Shown one piece after another: positions 19,299 to 28,424 of a DNA stretch of 64,000 nt. Positions within the stretch are counted from its first letter, which is position 1; the number at the start of each line of letters is the position of its first letter. This DNA comes from Massilia sp. HP4 (GTDB taxonomy: Bacteria > Pseudomonadota > Gammaproteobacteria > Burkholderiales > Burkholderiaceae_D). The stretch spans positions 248,001-312,000 of the forward strand of contig NZ_STGG01000011.1 in the NCBI RefSeq assembly GCF_005222695.1, read 5' to 3'. Both the position numbers and the translations under genes were made by a program. A model generated the notes under the pieces. It did not search any database, had not been told where the DNA came from, and was given only the letters and a program-made list of their open reading frames with translations.

Positions 19299-21182
19299 AT
19301 GCATCTGCGCTTCGTCGTCATGCTGTGCCTGCTTCTATGCCCATTGCTGTGCTCGCTGCCGGCAATGGCGCGCGCGCTCGAAGCCGACAGCGGCACCGAC
19401 CGTTCGGTGGTGGTAGACCGCTACGTCCAGCACTTCGTGGTCGAGACGAGTGGCGGCTACACGCTCACGGTCGAGCAGGCCAAGACCATCGTCAACCGCG
19501 CGGCGCTGCACGAACACGGCCAGTTCTACATCGGCTACAACCAGTCGCTCGACGAAGTGATATCGGTCGAGGCGCATACCCTGAAAGCCGACGGCCGGCG
19601 CCTGGCGGTGCAGCCGCACCAGATCCGCGACCAGCAAGAAGCCGCCTCGATCGACGCCCCCATGTTCCAGGACACGCGCCTCAAGATCGTCGTCTTCCCC
19701 GACGTCGAGGCTGGCGACAAGGTCGCGGTGCGCTACGTCGTGCGGCGCCACACGCCGCTGTTTCCCGGCCACTTCGAAGACCTGACCGCCGCGCGCTTCC
19801 AGCGCCAGCGCGATTTTCGCCTCATCTACGACATGCCGGCGTCGATGCCCCTGCACGCCGACGCGGTCGGCTTCGAGGCGGTGGTGGCCACAGGCGCGCC
19901 GGCGCTCGCGCCCGGCAAGCGCCGCCATGCCTGGCGCTACGTCGACGGCGACAATGCACGGCAAGAGGCAGACTCCGTCAGCTATCTCGACTACGGCAAG
20001 CGGCTCGCGGTCTCGACCTTCGCCGACTACGCCGCTTTCGCGCGCGCCTACCAGGAGCGCGCCGCCGGCAAGTCGCTGCCCGACGACACCGTGGCGGCGC
20101 TGGCGGCCAGCATCACGGGCACGACCCTCGACCGCCGCAGCCGCGCGATCGCCCTGTCCGACTGGGTGCGCAAGAACGTGCGCTACGTCGGCGTCTATCT
20201 CGGCCCCGGCGGCGTGGTGCCGCATGCGGCGTCCAGCGTGCTGGCCAACCGCTACGGCGACTGCAAGGACCACGCGACCCTGCTCGAGGCCCTGCTGGCC
20301 AGCTCCGGCATCGACAGCACCGTGGCGCTGGTCAATAACGGCGATGCCTACCGCCTGCCCGATGTGCCCACGCTTGGCGTGCTGAATCACGCGATCGTCT
20401 ATATCCCCTCGCTGCAGCTGTATCTCGACCCGACCGCCGAATCGGTGGCGGGCGGCTTCCTGCCGGCGTCCTTGCTCGGCAAGCCGGCGGTGCTGGCGCG
20501 TTCTGGGGAGTTCGCGATGATTCCATTCTTCCAGCAGGCGCGCAGCCACACCTTCACCCAGTTCGACATCCAGCCAGATGGCAGCAGCCGCTTCAAGGTC
20601 ACGCGCACCAGCAGCGGCGCCCAGGCCGAGCCCTACCGGCGCGTGGTGCGCGCCACGCCGACGGCCGAGCGCGACCGCTTCGTCGAGCGCATGCTGCAGG
20701 GGCTCGGACAACAGGGCGGCGGCGTGCTGGAGCCGGGCGACACCGAAGGCGCGGCCGACGATTACACCCTGTCGTTTCGCGGCGCGAGCAGCGGCTTCAC
20801 GCAACTGCCGGGCCCGGCCGGGCTGGCGACCACCTACAATTTCTGGGGAGGATTGGGCGACGCCGTGTTCGCCTTCACGCAAGAGCCTGAGCGGCGCCAG
20901 GAATTCGTGTGTCCGGCGATCGACGCCGAAGATGAACTGCGCTTCCACCTGCCGAAGCGCTCGCAGGTGCTGGCGCTGCCGCGCGCCATCAAAGTCGACG
21001 ATATCAACTTCGCCTATCGCTCGCAGTACCAGCGGCGTGGTGCGCTGGTGACGGTCAGGCGCCAGCTCAAATTCAGGCACACGGCGGCGACCTGCTCGCC
21101 CGACGACTACCGGCGCATGCGGCCGGCGCTCGAGCGCATGCTGCGCGACCTGCGCTCGCAGGTCGTGGTGCGGGGAGGATGA
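19299..21182 (+). CDS. DUF3857/transglutaminase-like secreted protein
   Basis: 627 aa with an N-terminal signal peptide (MHLRFVVMLCLLLCPLLCSL). A DUF3857 domain covers roughly residues 40-210. A transglutaminase-like core follows with a plausible triad: Cys in RYGDCKDHATLLEALL (~322), His in GVLNHAIVYIPS (~363) and Asp in LYLDPTAES (~376). The C-terminal third is a predicted beta-rich region. Such proteins are probably periplasmic and may act as peptidases or crosslinkers, but no function has been shown for the family. It stands alone on the plus strand, with pth convergent at its 3' end. Confidence 0.82.
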   Translation: MHLRFVVMLCLLLCPLLCSLPAMARALEADSGTDRSVVVDRYVQHFVVETSGGYTLTVEQAKTIVNRAALHEHGQFYIGYNQSLDEVISVEAHTLKADGRRLAVQPHQIRDQQEAASIDAPMFQDTRLKIVVFPDVEAGDKVAVRYVVRRHTPLFPGHFEDLTAARFQRQRDFRLIYDMPASMPLHADAVGFEAVVATGAPALAPGKRRHAWRYVDGDNARQEADSVSYLDYGKRLAVSTFADYAAFARAYQERAAGKSLPDDTVAALAASITGTTLDRRSRAIALSDWVRKNVRYVGVYLGPGGVVPHAASSVLANRYGDCKDHATLLEALLASSGIDSTVALVNNGDAYRLPDVPTLGVLNHAIVYIPSLQLYLDPTAESVAGGFLPASLLGKPAVLARSGEFAMIPFFQQARSHTFTQFDIQPDGSSRFKVTRTSSGAQAEPYRRVVRATPTAERDRFVERMLQGLGQQGGGVLEPGDTEGAADDYTLSFRGASSGFTQLPGPAGLATTYNFWGGLGDAVFAFTQEPERRQEFVCPAIDAEDELRFHLPKRSQVLALPRAIKVDDINFAYRSQYQRRGALVTVRRQLKFRHTAATCSPDDYRRMRPALERMLRDLRSQVVVRGG

Positions 21183-21236
21183 CTGGACAGAACAAGAAAG
21201 CGGCCGCGCCTGCATGGCACGACCGCAGGCGCGCTA

Positions 21237-21821
21237 TCAGGCCGTATGCAACTGCATCGTCGCCACATCGAGCTTGCCTTCGCAGACGAGTGGAATGATG
21301 CGCAGGCTCTTGTCGATCGATTCCTCGATCAGGCTCTGCTCTTCGCGGCGCGGGCGGTGCAGCACGAAGTCGGCGACCGCCTGCTGCAGGCTCAGGCTGC
21401 GCGGATGGCCGATGCCCAGACGCAGGCGCCAGTATTCCTGGGTGCCGAGGGCGGACGTGATGTCCTTCAAGCCGTTGTGGCCGCCCGATGAACCGCCCTT
21501 CTTGAGCTTGGCGACGCCGGGCATCAGGTCGAGCTCGTCGTGCACGACCAGCACTTCATCCGGATTGATCTTGTAGAAGCGCGCCAGCGCGCCGACCGAC
21601 TGGCCAGAGCGGTTCATGAAGGTCTGCGGCTCGAGCAGCCAGACATCGTTGCCCGCAATCGACGTCTTGGCCACCAGGGCATTGAAGCGCGATTCGCGCT
21701 GCAGGCGGCAGCCCGGCAAGCTGTTGGCAAGGTTATCGACCAGCCAGAAGCCGGCGTTGTGGCGGGTTTGTTCATATTCCGGGCCAGGATTGCCAAGGCC
21801 AACGATCAGACGGATGGACAT
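21237..21821 (-). CDS. pth: Peptidyl-tRNA hydrolase
   Basis: 194 aa. The active-site residues are visible: Asn11 and His21 in [19 protein letters not shown], the Asp of [16 protein letters not shown], and the Asn of [11 protein letters not shown]. It frees tRNA from peptidyl-tRNA dropped by ribosomes. rplY lies upstream on the same strand, but a strong intrinsic terminator separates them, so pth probably has its own promoter or depends on read-through. Confidence 0.96.
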   Translation of the reverse strand: MSIRLIVGLGNPGPEYEQTRHNAGFWLVDNLANSLPGCRLQRESRFNALVAKTSIAGNDVWLLEPQTFMNRSGQSVGALARFYKINPDEVLVVHDELDLMPGVAKLKKGGSSGGHNGLKDITSALGTQEYWRLRLGIGHPRSLSLQQAVADFVLHRPRREEQSLIEESIDKSLRIIPLVCEGKLDVATMQLHTA

Positions 21822-21911
21822 GCGTGGTGCTCTTAGGAGAAAACGCGATTATCGCTTAAACGCGGTGTTTGGCGTACACAACGACATTTAACGCCATGTG
21901 AATCGCCCGCA

Positions 21912-21951
21912 ATAAAAAAAACCCGCCGGGCAAGCCACGACGGGTTTTTTT
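21912..21951 (-). terminator. Intrinsic terminator between rplY and pth
   Basis: On the minus strand, aaaaaacccg and cgggtttttttt enclose a ~15-nt interior, giving a stem of about nine pairs that ends in eight T. It lies roughly 35 nt after the rplY stop. Confidence 0.8.
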
Positions 21952-21987
21952 ATCGACGCGCCACCAAAGCGGCGCGATCAGCCGATC

Positions 21988-22575
21988 TTACTCAGCAGCG
22001 GTTTCAGCAGTAGCTGCGCCGCGTGGGATCGAGGTGGTGACGATGGTCAGGTTCTGGCCATGGGTCAGCACGGTCACGCCTTCTGGCAGGACCAGGTCGC
22101 CGGTGTGGATCGACTGGCCGGCTTCCAGCTTCGACAGGTCGACTTCGATGAACTCTGGCAGTTGACCTGGCAGGCACGACACTTCGACTTCGTTCAGCAC
22201 GTGCGACACGATGGCGCCGCTCAGCTTGACGGCTGGCGAGACTTCGGCGTTCACGAAGTGCAGGGTGACCTTGGTGTGGATTGCCTTCGAGGTGTCGACG
22301 CGCTGGAAGTCAGCGTGCAGGACCAGTTGCTTGAATGCGTGCATCTGGAAGTCACGCAGCAGCACTTGCTGGGTCTTGCCGTCGATTTCCAGATCCAGCA
22401 CGGAACCGTGGAATGCTTCTTTCTTGAGCGCGTGGTACAGGGCGTTGCCGTCCAGGGCGATCAGTGCCGGGGCTTCGGTGCCACCGTAGATGATGCCTGG
22501 GGTCTGGCCAGCCTTGCGCAGGCGGCGGCTCGCTCCGGTCCCCTGCAGAGTGCGGTTGAATGCGACTACTTTCAT
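21988..22575 (-). CDS. rplY: 50S ribosomal protein L25, Ctc form
   Basis: 195 aa, the long Ctc/TL5 type with an N-terminal 5S rRNA-binding L25 domain and a C-terminal beta domain ending in an Ala/Glu-rich tail. The start [20 protein letters not shown] is canonical and preceded by TTTGGAG; a longer in-frame start upstream was rejected. Conserved segments include [18 protein letters not shown] and [10 protein letters not shown]. It binds 5S rRNA in the large subunit and is linked to stress in other bacteria. The prs-rplY order is standard. Confidence 0.96.
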   Translation of the reverse strand: MKVVAFNRTLQGTGASRRLRKAGQTPGIIYGGTEAPALIALDGNALYHALKKEAFHGSVLDLEIDGKTQQVLLRDFQMHAFKQLVLHADFQRVDTSKAIHTKVTLHFVNAEVSPAVKLSGAIVSHVLNEVEVSCLPGQLPEFIEVDLSKLEAGQSIHTGDLVLPEGVTVLTHGQNLTIVTTSIPRGAATAETAAE

Positions 22576-22782
22576 GTGAAACTCCAAAAAATAAATGAGC
22601 CCGAATGCCGGCACGACGCCAGCCCGGTAGCCCAATGGCGACCATCCCCGCGACCAGGGACAGTCAAGAACGAGCGCCGTACTGCGCGCTCAAGAATTCA
22701 ATTTGTGCAACTTGCTTTGATACGTCAACGGCGCGCCGGCTATCCAGCCAGGCGCGCCGCGAAAACCAGCGACCCAAAAAAC

Positions 22783-23733
22783 TTAGTCGACGAACAGCGA
22801 AATCACCGAGTCACCCTTGACGATCCGCTTGAAGGTCTCGGCCAGCAGCGGTGCGCAGGTCAGCTGGCGGATCTTGCCGCATGCGGCGCCGGCTGCACTC
22901 AGCGGGATGGTGTCGGTGACGACCAGCTCATCCAGCGGCGAGTTCGCGATGCGATCGATCGCCGGGCCGGACAGGACTGGGTGCGTGCAATAGGCAACGA
23001 CTTTCTTGGCGCCGCGCTCTTTGAGGACTTCGGCAGCCTTGCACAACGTGCCTGCGGTGTCGACCATGTCATCCATGATCACGCAGTTGCGGCCTTCGAC
23101 TTCACCGATGATGTTCATCACTTCGGACACGTTCGCCTTCGGGCGACGCTTGTCGATGATCGCCAGGTCGCAACCCAGGCGCTTGGCCAGGGCACGGGCG
23201 CGCACCACGCCGCCGACGTCAGGCGACACGACCAGCAGGTCGTCGTAGTTGCGCTTCTGCAGGTCGCCCAGCAGGATCGGTGATGCGTAGATATTGTCGA
23301 CCGGGATGTCGAAGAAACCTTGAATCTGGTCAGCGTGCAAGTCCATGATCAGGACGCGCTCGACGCCGGCTTCTTCGAGCATGTTCGCGACGACCTTGGC
23401 CGAGATCGCGACACGCGCCGAACGCGGGCGGCGGTCTTGGCGGGCATAGCCGAAGTAAGGAATGGCGGCGGTGATACGACCGGCCGAAGCACGCTTGAGG
23501 GCGTCGACCATCAGCATGATTTCCATCAGGCTGTCGTTGGTCGGGGCGCAGGTCGATTGCAGGACGAAGACGTCCTTGCCACGCACGTTCTCGTTGATCT
23601 CGACCATGACTTCGCCGTCGGAGAACTTCGAGACGACTGCTTTACCAAGAGGAATGCCGAGGCTTTTTGCAACCCCCTCTGCTAGTGCCGGATTGGCATT
23701 GCCGGTAAAAACCATCAGGTTTTCGTAAGCCAT
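22783..23733 (-). CDS. prs: Ribose-phosphate pyrophosphokinase
   Basis: 316 aa, full length. The N-terminus [20 protein letters not shown], the segment [20 protein letters not shown], the flexible loop region [19 protein letters not shown] and the PRPP-binding motif [17 protein letters not shown] are all present. It makes PRPP from ribose-5-phosphate and ATP for purine, pyrimidine, histidine, tryptophan and NAD synthesis. It lies between tRNA-Gln and rplY, the standard order; a terminator hairpin separates it from the tRNA. Confidence 0.97.
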   Translation of the reverse strand: MAYENLMVFTGNANPALAEGVAKSLGIPLGKAVVSKFSDGEVMVEINENVRGKDVFVLQSTCAPTNDSLMEIMLMVDALKRASAGRITAAIPYFGYARQDRRPRSARVAISAKVVANMLEEAGVERVLIMDLHADQIQGFFDIPVDNIYASPILLGDLQKRNYDDLLVVSPDVGGVVRARALAKRLGCDLAIIDKRRPKANVSEVMNIIGEVEGRNCVIMDDMVDTAGTLCKAAEVLKERGAKKVVAYCTHPVLSGPAIDRIANSPLDELVVTDTIPLSAAGAACGKIRQLTCAPLLAETFKRIVKGDSVISLFVD

Positions 23734-23768
23734 GGGAGTCCCAAAAGGTAAGAAGCGTTAATACAGTA

Positions 23769-23800
23769 GAAAAACAATCAGCCGGATTAACCGGCTGATT
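23769..23800 (-). terminator. Intrinsic terminator after tRNA-Gln
   Basis: A perfect 10-bp stem (aatcagccgg/ccggctgatt) with a 5-nt loop; on the minus strand it is followed by GTTTTTC. It lies ~80 nt after the tRNA 3' end and ~35 nt before the prs start, so prs is probably transcribed mainly from its own promoter. Confidence 0.8.
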
Positions 23801-23878
23801 AGCGTGCTGACGTGGCGCTCGGCACCGCATCGCGATTTTCTTGCTGGACGCTGAAGCATCGACAGGACAAGAAAACTT

Positions 23879-23955
23879 TGGCAGGGGAACAAGGATTCGA
23901 ACCTTGGTATGCCGGAATCAAAATCCGGTGCCTTAACCAGCTTGGCGATTCCCCT
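23879..23955 (-). tRNA. tRNA-Gln (anticodon TTG)
   Basis: Read on the minus strand, the 77 nt include an encoded CCA. The acceptor stem pairs aggggaa with ttcccct, the D arm starts gccaagctggttaaggc, the anticodon stem ccgga/tccgg encloses the loop ttttgat with anticodon TTG, and the T arm is ccaag gttcgaa tccttg. All four arms fold without breaks. A tRNA-Gln between ispE and prs is the conserved arrangement in betaproteobacteria. Confidence 0.95.
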
Positions 23956-24020
23956 ACACGATCTTTACTGCTTGCCGCCGACGTTTTAACTTGCTGCTCA
24001 ACGCTGCGACAGGCAGTATT

Positions 24021-24920
24021 TTATTCTACAACTCCCTGATTCTGCAAGAGCGATTTCATCAGCGGGTGTGTCTTCAGCGACTTCGCTTTCCATGCCGTCC
24101 ACTTGCCCGGCACTTGCGCCAACACCTGGTCGGCAGCGTCTTCGCTGGAGAACGCGCAAAATACGCACGCCCCTGAGCCAGTCATCCTGGCATCGCCATG
24201 GCTGCTCAACCATTCAACCGCCTCTGCTACCGGCGGGAACAGGCGCATCGCCACGTCCTGCAAATCATTTTTTCCGAAACCAACCGTACTGCATGAATCG
24301 GTGTGGCTGGAAAAGTCCGTTATTTTGACCGGCTTTGAATCCCTTGTCAAATCCGGCGCAGAAAAAATTGCGGGCGTTGGTACGGCGACACCTGGCTCAA
24401 TCACGACATACCAGCAATCCGGCCCTGGCACCGCCTGCAAGGCTTCGCCGACGCCCTCCGCGAATGCGGTTTCGCCGAACAGGAAGAACGGGATGTCGGC
24501 GCCCAGCGGCAGGCCGAGCGCCATCAGCTCTTCGCGGCACAAGCCGGCCTTCCATAGTACGTTGGCCGCCATCAGCGCCGTCGCCGCATCCGACGACCCT
24601 CCCCCCAACCCGCCGCCCATCGGCAAGACCTTGTCCACCTTCACCGAGATCCCCGGCGGCAGCCGGCCATGACGGCGTGCGTATTCGGCTTGCAGCAGGC
24701 GCAGCGCGCGGATGACCAGGTCCTGGTCTTCGGGCACGCCCGGCACGTCGTTGGTGCGGCGAATCAGCGCATCGTCGCGCAAGTCGACATGCAGCCGGTC
24801 GGCGCGGTCGATCAATTGAAATACGCTCTGCAGCAAGTGATAACCATCGGCGCGGCGGCCGGTGACGTGCAAGAACAGGTTGAGCTTGGCCGGGGCCGGG
24901 CAATCGTGCAGCGAACGCAT
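24021..24920 (-). CDS. ispE: 4-diphosphocytidyl-2-C-methyl-D-erythritol kinase
   Basis: 299 aa GHMP kinase. The N-terminus CPAPAKLNLFLHVTGRRADG carries the catalytic-site lysine region, and the ATP loop is LPMGGGLGGGSSDAATALMA (~95-115). The C-terminal motif DARMTGSGACVFCAF is the third GHMP motif. It performs the fourth step of the MEP isoprenoid pathway. It begins three bases after lolB ends, the usual lolB-ispE pairing, and runs into tRNA-Gln. Confidence 0.96.
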   Translation of the reverse strand: MRSLHDCPAPAKLNLFLHVTGRRADGYHLLQSVFQLIDRADRLHVDLRDDALIRRTNDVPGVPEDQDLVIRALRLLQAEYARRHGRLPPGISVKVDKVLPMGGGLGGGSSDAATALMAANVLWKAGLCREELMALGLPLGADIPFFLFGETAFAEGVGEALQAVPGPDCWYVVIEPGVAVPTPAIFSAPDLTRDSKPVKITDFSSHTDSCSTVGFGKNDLQDVAMRLFPPVAEAVEWLSSHGDARMTGSGACVFCAFSSEDAADQVLAQVPGKWTAWKAKSLKTHPLMKSLLQNQGVVE

Positions 24921-24923
24921 GGA

Positions 24924-25517
24924 TCAGGCTGCCGGCAGGATGACGATGCGGATTGCCAGGTCCGTGATATCGCCCGAGGCAGCGCGCTCGGCCTGGATCA
25001 GGCGCGGCGCCGGCTGTGGCGCCGACGCATCCTGCCATTCGACGAAGCGCAGGCGCCAGCCATCCCTGGTGGTGACGCTATTGTTCGCCGGCGAGGCGCG
25101 GAAACGCTGCCCCTGCCCGTCGAGCGCATAGCCCTGCAGCCAGTCGCGCAGGCCCGACACTGGCAGCGGCCAGCCCAGCGTCTCCTGGGTCAGGCTGTCG
25201 ATGTCGCTGGCCGTGCGCTCCTGCCCACCCTGGATCAGTGTCGCGGCCGTCGGAGTGACATTGATCGTGGCCACGGTCTGGCCCAGCGGAGACATCAGGG
25301 CGACGTCGATTGCCCCAGGACGCTGTTCCCAATTGAAATTGCCGGTGATCGATTCCTGCCTGCCATCCTTTTGGTAATTGACCGACAGCTTGCCCGACAG
25401 GTCGATGGTGTCGCGGTAGTCGCCGACCGTGGCGCTGGACAGGTTGGCGGTGCTGGTGGCGCAACCGGCAAGCGCGGCGGCAAAGGCGAGCAAGGTGAGA
25501 CGTCGGGTCAGGGACAT
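24924..25517 (-). CDS. lolB: Outer-membrane lipoprotein receptor LolB
   Basis: 197 aa from the ATG giving MSLTRRLTLLAF (a TTG two codons earlier exists). The lipobox is LAGC with Cys19. The mature part fits LolB: SGKLSVNYQKDGRQESITGN, the aromatic-rich GNFNWEQRPGAIDVALMSPL and DSLTQETLGWPLPVSGLRDW. LolB takes lipoproteins from LolA and inserts them in the outer membrane. It is a lipoprotein itself, and is followed directly by ispE. Confidence 0.94.
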   Translation of the reverse strand: MSLTRRLTLLAFAAALAGCATSTANLSSATVGDYRDTIDLSGKLSVNYQKDGRQESITGNFNWEQRPGAIDVALMSPLGQTVATINVTPTAATLIQGGQERTASDIDSLTQETLGWPLPVSGLRDWLQGYALDGQGQRFRASPANNSVTTRDGWRLRFVEWQDASAPQPAPRLIQAERAASGDITDLAIRIVILPAA

Positions 25518-25539
25518 AAGCAAAATCAGGAGTGCATAA

Positions 25540-25583
25540 GAAAAAAACGCGATGGCGGCGGACAGTACGAGACCATCCGCCGC
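25540..25583 (-). terminator. Possible terminator after the TPR lipoprotein gene
   Basis: On the minus strand, an 8-bp perfect stem (gcggcgga/tccgccgc) with a 13-nt loop, then seven bases, then TTTTTTT. The gap between stem and T-run is longer than usual, so this is only a moderate call. It lies 15 nt after the TPR gene stop and before lolB. Confidence 0.45.
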
Positions 25584-25597
25584 AACACGGGATTATT

Positions 25598-27424
25598 TCA
25601 CAAGGAAAGCCGCAAGCGCGCCAGCGTGGTGCGCAGCGTATCGTTCTTTGGATCCTTGGCGCGCGCTTCGCGCCACAGTTTCTGGGCCGCCGACTTATCG
25701 CCCTTCTGCCACAGCACTTCGCCCAGGTGGACGGCGATCTCGGGGTCCTTGCGCAAATCGTAGGCGCGGCGCAGGAATTTCTCGGCCTCGCCCAGATTGC
25801 CCATCCGATAATGGATCCAGCCCATGCTGTCCATGATGAAGGGATCGTCCGGCGCCATGTCGAGCGCCTTTGCGATCAGGCCGTAAGCCTCTTGCAGGCG
25901 CACATTGCGCTCCGCCAGCGAATAGCCGAGGGCGTTGTAGGCATGATGATTGTCCGGCGCCTGCGCCATTACTTCACGCAATTGCGCTTCCATCACATCG
26001 ACCTTGCCCAATTTTTCGGCCAGCAGCGCGAAGTCGTACAGCAGGTCGGGATTCTTGGGGAAGCGCTGGGTCGCCGCTTCCATCACCGCGTAGGCTTCAT
26101 GCAACTGGTCTGCATCGCGCAGCAATTGCGCCTCGGCCGCCAGCAACTGGGCCTGCTGTGCCGGATCGTCGGTCTTGACCTCAGTCAGCAGGCGCCGGGC
26201 GCTGGCGATATCGCCGCCCTTGCCGACCACATGCGCGCGGCGCAGCTGGGTGTTGAAGCGGGTTTGCGGGTCGGTGCCTTCAGGCACCTTGTCCAGCCAT
26301 TGCAGGGCGCCGACCAGGTCGCCGCGTTCCTCGGCCAGTTGCGACAGGATCAACAGCGCGCGCGACGGATCGCGTTCGTCGTCAGGATTGCGCCCCAGCA
26401 CTTCCACGAAGCGGGTGAAATATTTTTCGGCGCCCGGCGCATCGTTCATCTGCGTGGCCAGGATGCCCAGGGCATACAGGTGGGCGACATTATTCGGCTG
26501 GGAGGCGACCAGGGCCTCGAATTCGCGCCGCGCGCCGGTGTAATCCTTGCGATTGACCAGCACCCGGGCATAGGCGGCGCGCACATCATCGGCCTTTGGA
26601 TAGCTCTTGAGGAATTTCTGCATCAAGGCCACCACTTGCGCCTCGTCCTCGGTCGTCTGCGCCAGCATCAGGAGCGCGATCTCGGCGTCGGGCCTGGCGG
26701 CGAGCGCGGCCTGGGCCTCGCTGCGGGCCAGCGCCTTGTCGCCGCGCGCCAGCGCGATCTGGGCATGCACGATGCGCGCTTCCATCGTGTTTTCGTAGGG
26801 CGCGATCAGGCGCTCGAGCATGGCGATCGCCGCTTCCTTGTCCTTGGCGCGGCCCAGCAATTGCTGGACCTGGAACAGCAGCACGCCGCGCCGGGCCGGC
26901 GTCGCTTCGCGCAGGCGCTGCTCGAAGATCGGCTCGAGTTCGCCGATCTTGTCGGACGTGACCACCATGCCGACGAAATACTGGGTCGCTTCGTCGGATT
27001 CGGGATCGAGCTGGTACCACAGGCGCACCGCGGCCAGGGTGTCGTCGGCCTGCTTGGCGGCCACCGCCATCTCGGCGGCGCGGCGCGCCAGGCGCGGATC
27101 ACGCGTGCGCTGCGCCAGGTTATAGACGGTAAGATAAGGCCCTTGCCAGTCGCCGTTGCGGAAGGCAAATTCGGCCTTCATCATCTGCTCGAGCATCGTG
27201 GGCGTGAGCTCGACCTTGGGCAGGCGCGCTTCGTCCTCGGCCTTTTGCTTGGCTGCCAGCTCCTCTTCGTCCAGTGCAGGCTCGGTGGCTTGCTGCGCGG
27301 ATGGCTGGCCGACCTCGGCCTGCCCGTCCGCGGCGAGCGACTGCTGTTGTGGCGCCGCAGCACATGCCGATAGCATGCCTGCAAGCAGCCCGGAGAGGGT
27401 TACAATGGCGAAAGCGTTTTTCAA
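25598..27424 (-). CDS. Tetratricopeptide-repeat outer-membrane lipoprotein
   Basis: 608 aa. The start is a TTG preceded by GGA at six bases; a stop codon lies 11 codons upstream with no ATG or GTG between, so TTG is forced. The signal peptide ends in lipobox LSAC (Cys21). After a Gln/Ala/Glu-rich linker the protein is a chain of helical TPR repeats, clearest at the C-terminus (HHAYNALGYSLAERNVRLQE, FIMDSMGWIHYRMGNLGEA). TPR lipoproteins scaffold protein complexes, often in the outer membrane; the partner is unknown. It precedes lolB and diverges from mutM, a conserved position. Confidence 0.85.
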   Translation of the reverse strand: MKNAFAIVTLSGLLAGMLSACAAAPQQQSLAADGQAEVGQPSAQQATEPALDEEELAAKQKAEDEARLPKVELTPTMLEQMMKAEFAFRNGDWQGPYLTVYNLAQRTRDPRLARRAAEMAVAAKQADDTLAAVRLWYQLDPESDEATQYFVGMVVTSDKIGELEPIFEQRLREATPARRGVLLFQVQQLLGRAKDKEAAIAMLERLIAPYENTMEARIVHAQIALARGDKALARSEAQAALAARPDAEIALLMLAQTTEDEAQVVALMQKFLKSYPKADDVRAAYARVLVNRKDYTGARREFEALVASQPNNVAHLYALGILATQMNDAPGAEKYFTRFVEVLGRNPDDERDPSRALLILSQLAEERGDLVGALQWLDKVPEGTDPQTRFNTQLRRAHVVGKGGDIASARRLLTEVKTDDPAQQAQLLAAEAQLLRDADQLHEAYAVMEAATQRFPKNPDLLYDFALLAEKLGKVDVMEAQLREVMAQAPDNHHAYNALGYSLAERNVRLQEAYGLIAKALDMAPDDPFIMDSMGWIHYRMGNLGEAEKFLRRAYDLRKDPEIAVHLGEVLWQKGDKSAAQKLWREARAKDPKNDTLRTTLARLRLSL

Positions 27425-27569
27425 AGCAAGTCCACTAATCCGAGTTGATAGTTGATTCTACGCTCATGCGCAGGCGCCCGCCGCGCATGAGCTGCAACGC
27501 GGCCGGCCCGCCGGGCCGCATGCTGCCCAGCCGCGATGGCAACCCGACTTTACACGATTCGCCTCCCCC

Positions 27570-28403
27570 ATGCCTGAACTGCCAGAAGTAGAAGTCACCC
27601 GGCGCGGTGTCGCGCCGCATATCGAAGACCGCGTGGTCGAGCAGGTCGTGTGCCGCCGCGACGGCCTGCGCTGGCCCTTCCCGCCCGGCCTCGATGCGTT
27701 GCTGGCCGGCCGCCGCGTCCTGTCCACCGGCCGGCGCGGCAAATACCTGCTGATCCACTTCGAGCACGGCACCCTGATCGTCCACCTGGGCATGTCCGGC
27801 CACCTGCGCGTGCTGCCTCCCGGCATCGAGCCGCGCAAGCACGACCATTTCGACCTGGTCGTCAATGGCCCGGCTGGCGTGCAAGTGCTGCGCCTGCACG
27901 ATCCACGCCGCTTCGGCGCCGTGCTGTGGCATGCCAACGAAGATGGCGCGCTGGAAGAACACCTCTTGCTGCGCGGCCTGGGCGTGGAACCGCTCGGAGA
28001 ACACTTCAATGGCGCCCTGCTGCACCACCTGACGCGGCGCCGTAGCGCGCCGATCAAGCAGGTGTTGCTGGCCGGCGATATCGTGGTGGGCGTCGGCAAT
28101 ATCTACGCCTGCGAAAGCCTGTTCCGGGCCGGGATCAGCCCCAGGACGGCGGCCTCGCGCATCAGCCGCGCGCGCTACGACCGGCTGGCCGAGGCGATCC
28201 GCGACATCCTGGCCGCCGCCATCGTCCAGGGCGGCAGTACCCTGCGTGACTTTATTGCTGTAAACGGGCAGTCTGGATATTTCCAGCAGACATATTTCGT
28301 CTATGATCGTGCTGGCGTGCCCTGCCGCCAGTGCGACGCGCCGGTCCGCCAGATCAAGCAGGGCCAGCGCTCGACCTTCTACTGCGCGCAGTGCCAGCGA
28401 TAA
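27570..28403 (+). CDS. mutM: Formamidopyrimidine-DNA glycosylase
   Basis: 277 aa. Catalytic Pro2 and Glu3 are in [17 protein letters not shown]. The conserved Lys is in [16 protein letters not shown], the helix-two-turn-helix in [17 protein letters not shown] and the C-terminal zinc finger in [16 protein letters not shown] followed by YCAQCQR. It excises 8-oxoguanine and formamidopyrimidines. A dynamin-like GTPase and mutY follow on the same strand with ~20-nt gaps, so both enzymes of the GO repair pathway probably share a transcript. Confidence 0.97.
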   Translation: MPELPEVEVTRRGVAPHIEDRVVEQVVCRRDGLRWPFPPGLDALLAGRRVLSTGRRGKYLLIHFEHGTLIVHLGMSGHLRVLPPGIEPRKHDHFDLVVNGPAGVQVLRLHDPRRFGAVLWHANEDGALEEHLLLRGLGVEPLGEHFNGALLHHLTRRRSAPIKQVLLAGDIVVGVGNIYACESLFRAGISPRTAASRISRARYDRLAEAIRDILAAAIVQGGSTLRDFIAVNGQSGYFQQTYFVYDRAGVPCRQCDAPVRQIKQGQRSTFYCAQCQR

Positions 28404-28424
28404 AGCACTCAACAGGCTGAAACG

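Noticed and set aside
18218..20338. A 706-codon plus-strand frame spanning the patatin and the DUF3857 gene
   Set aside because: It crosses two real genes and the divergent promoter between them and has no coherent product.
22729..22760. Inverted repeat around two ggcgcgcc sites between prs and rplY as a terminator
   Set aside because: The stem is imperfect and no T-run follows in the direction of transcription. ggcgcgcc is self-complementary and common in GC-rich DNA.
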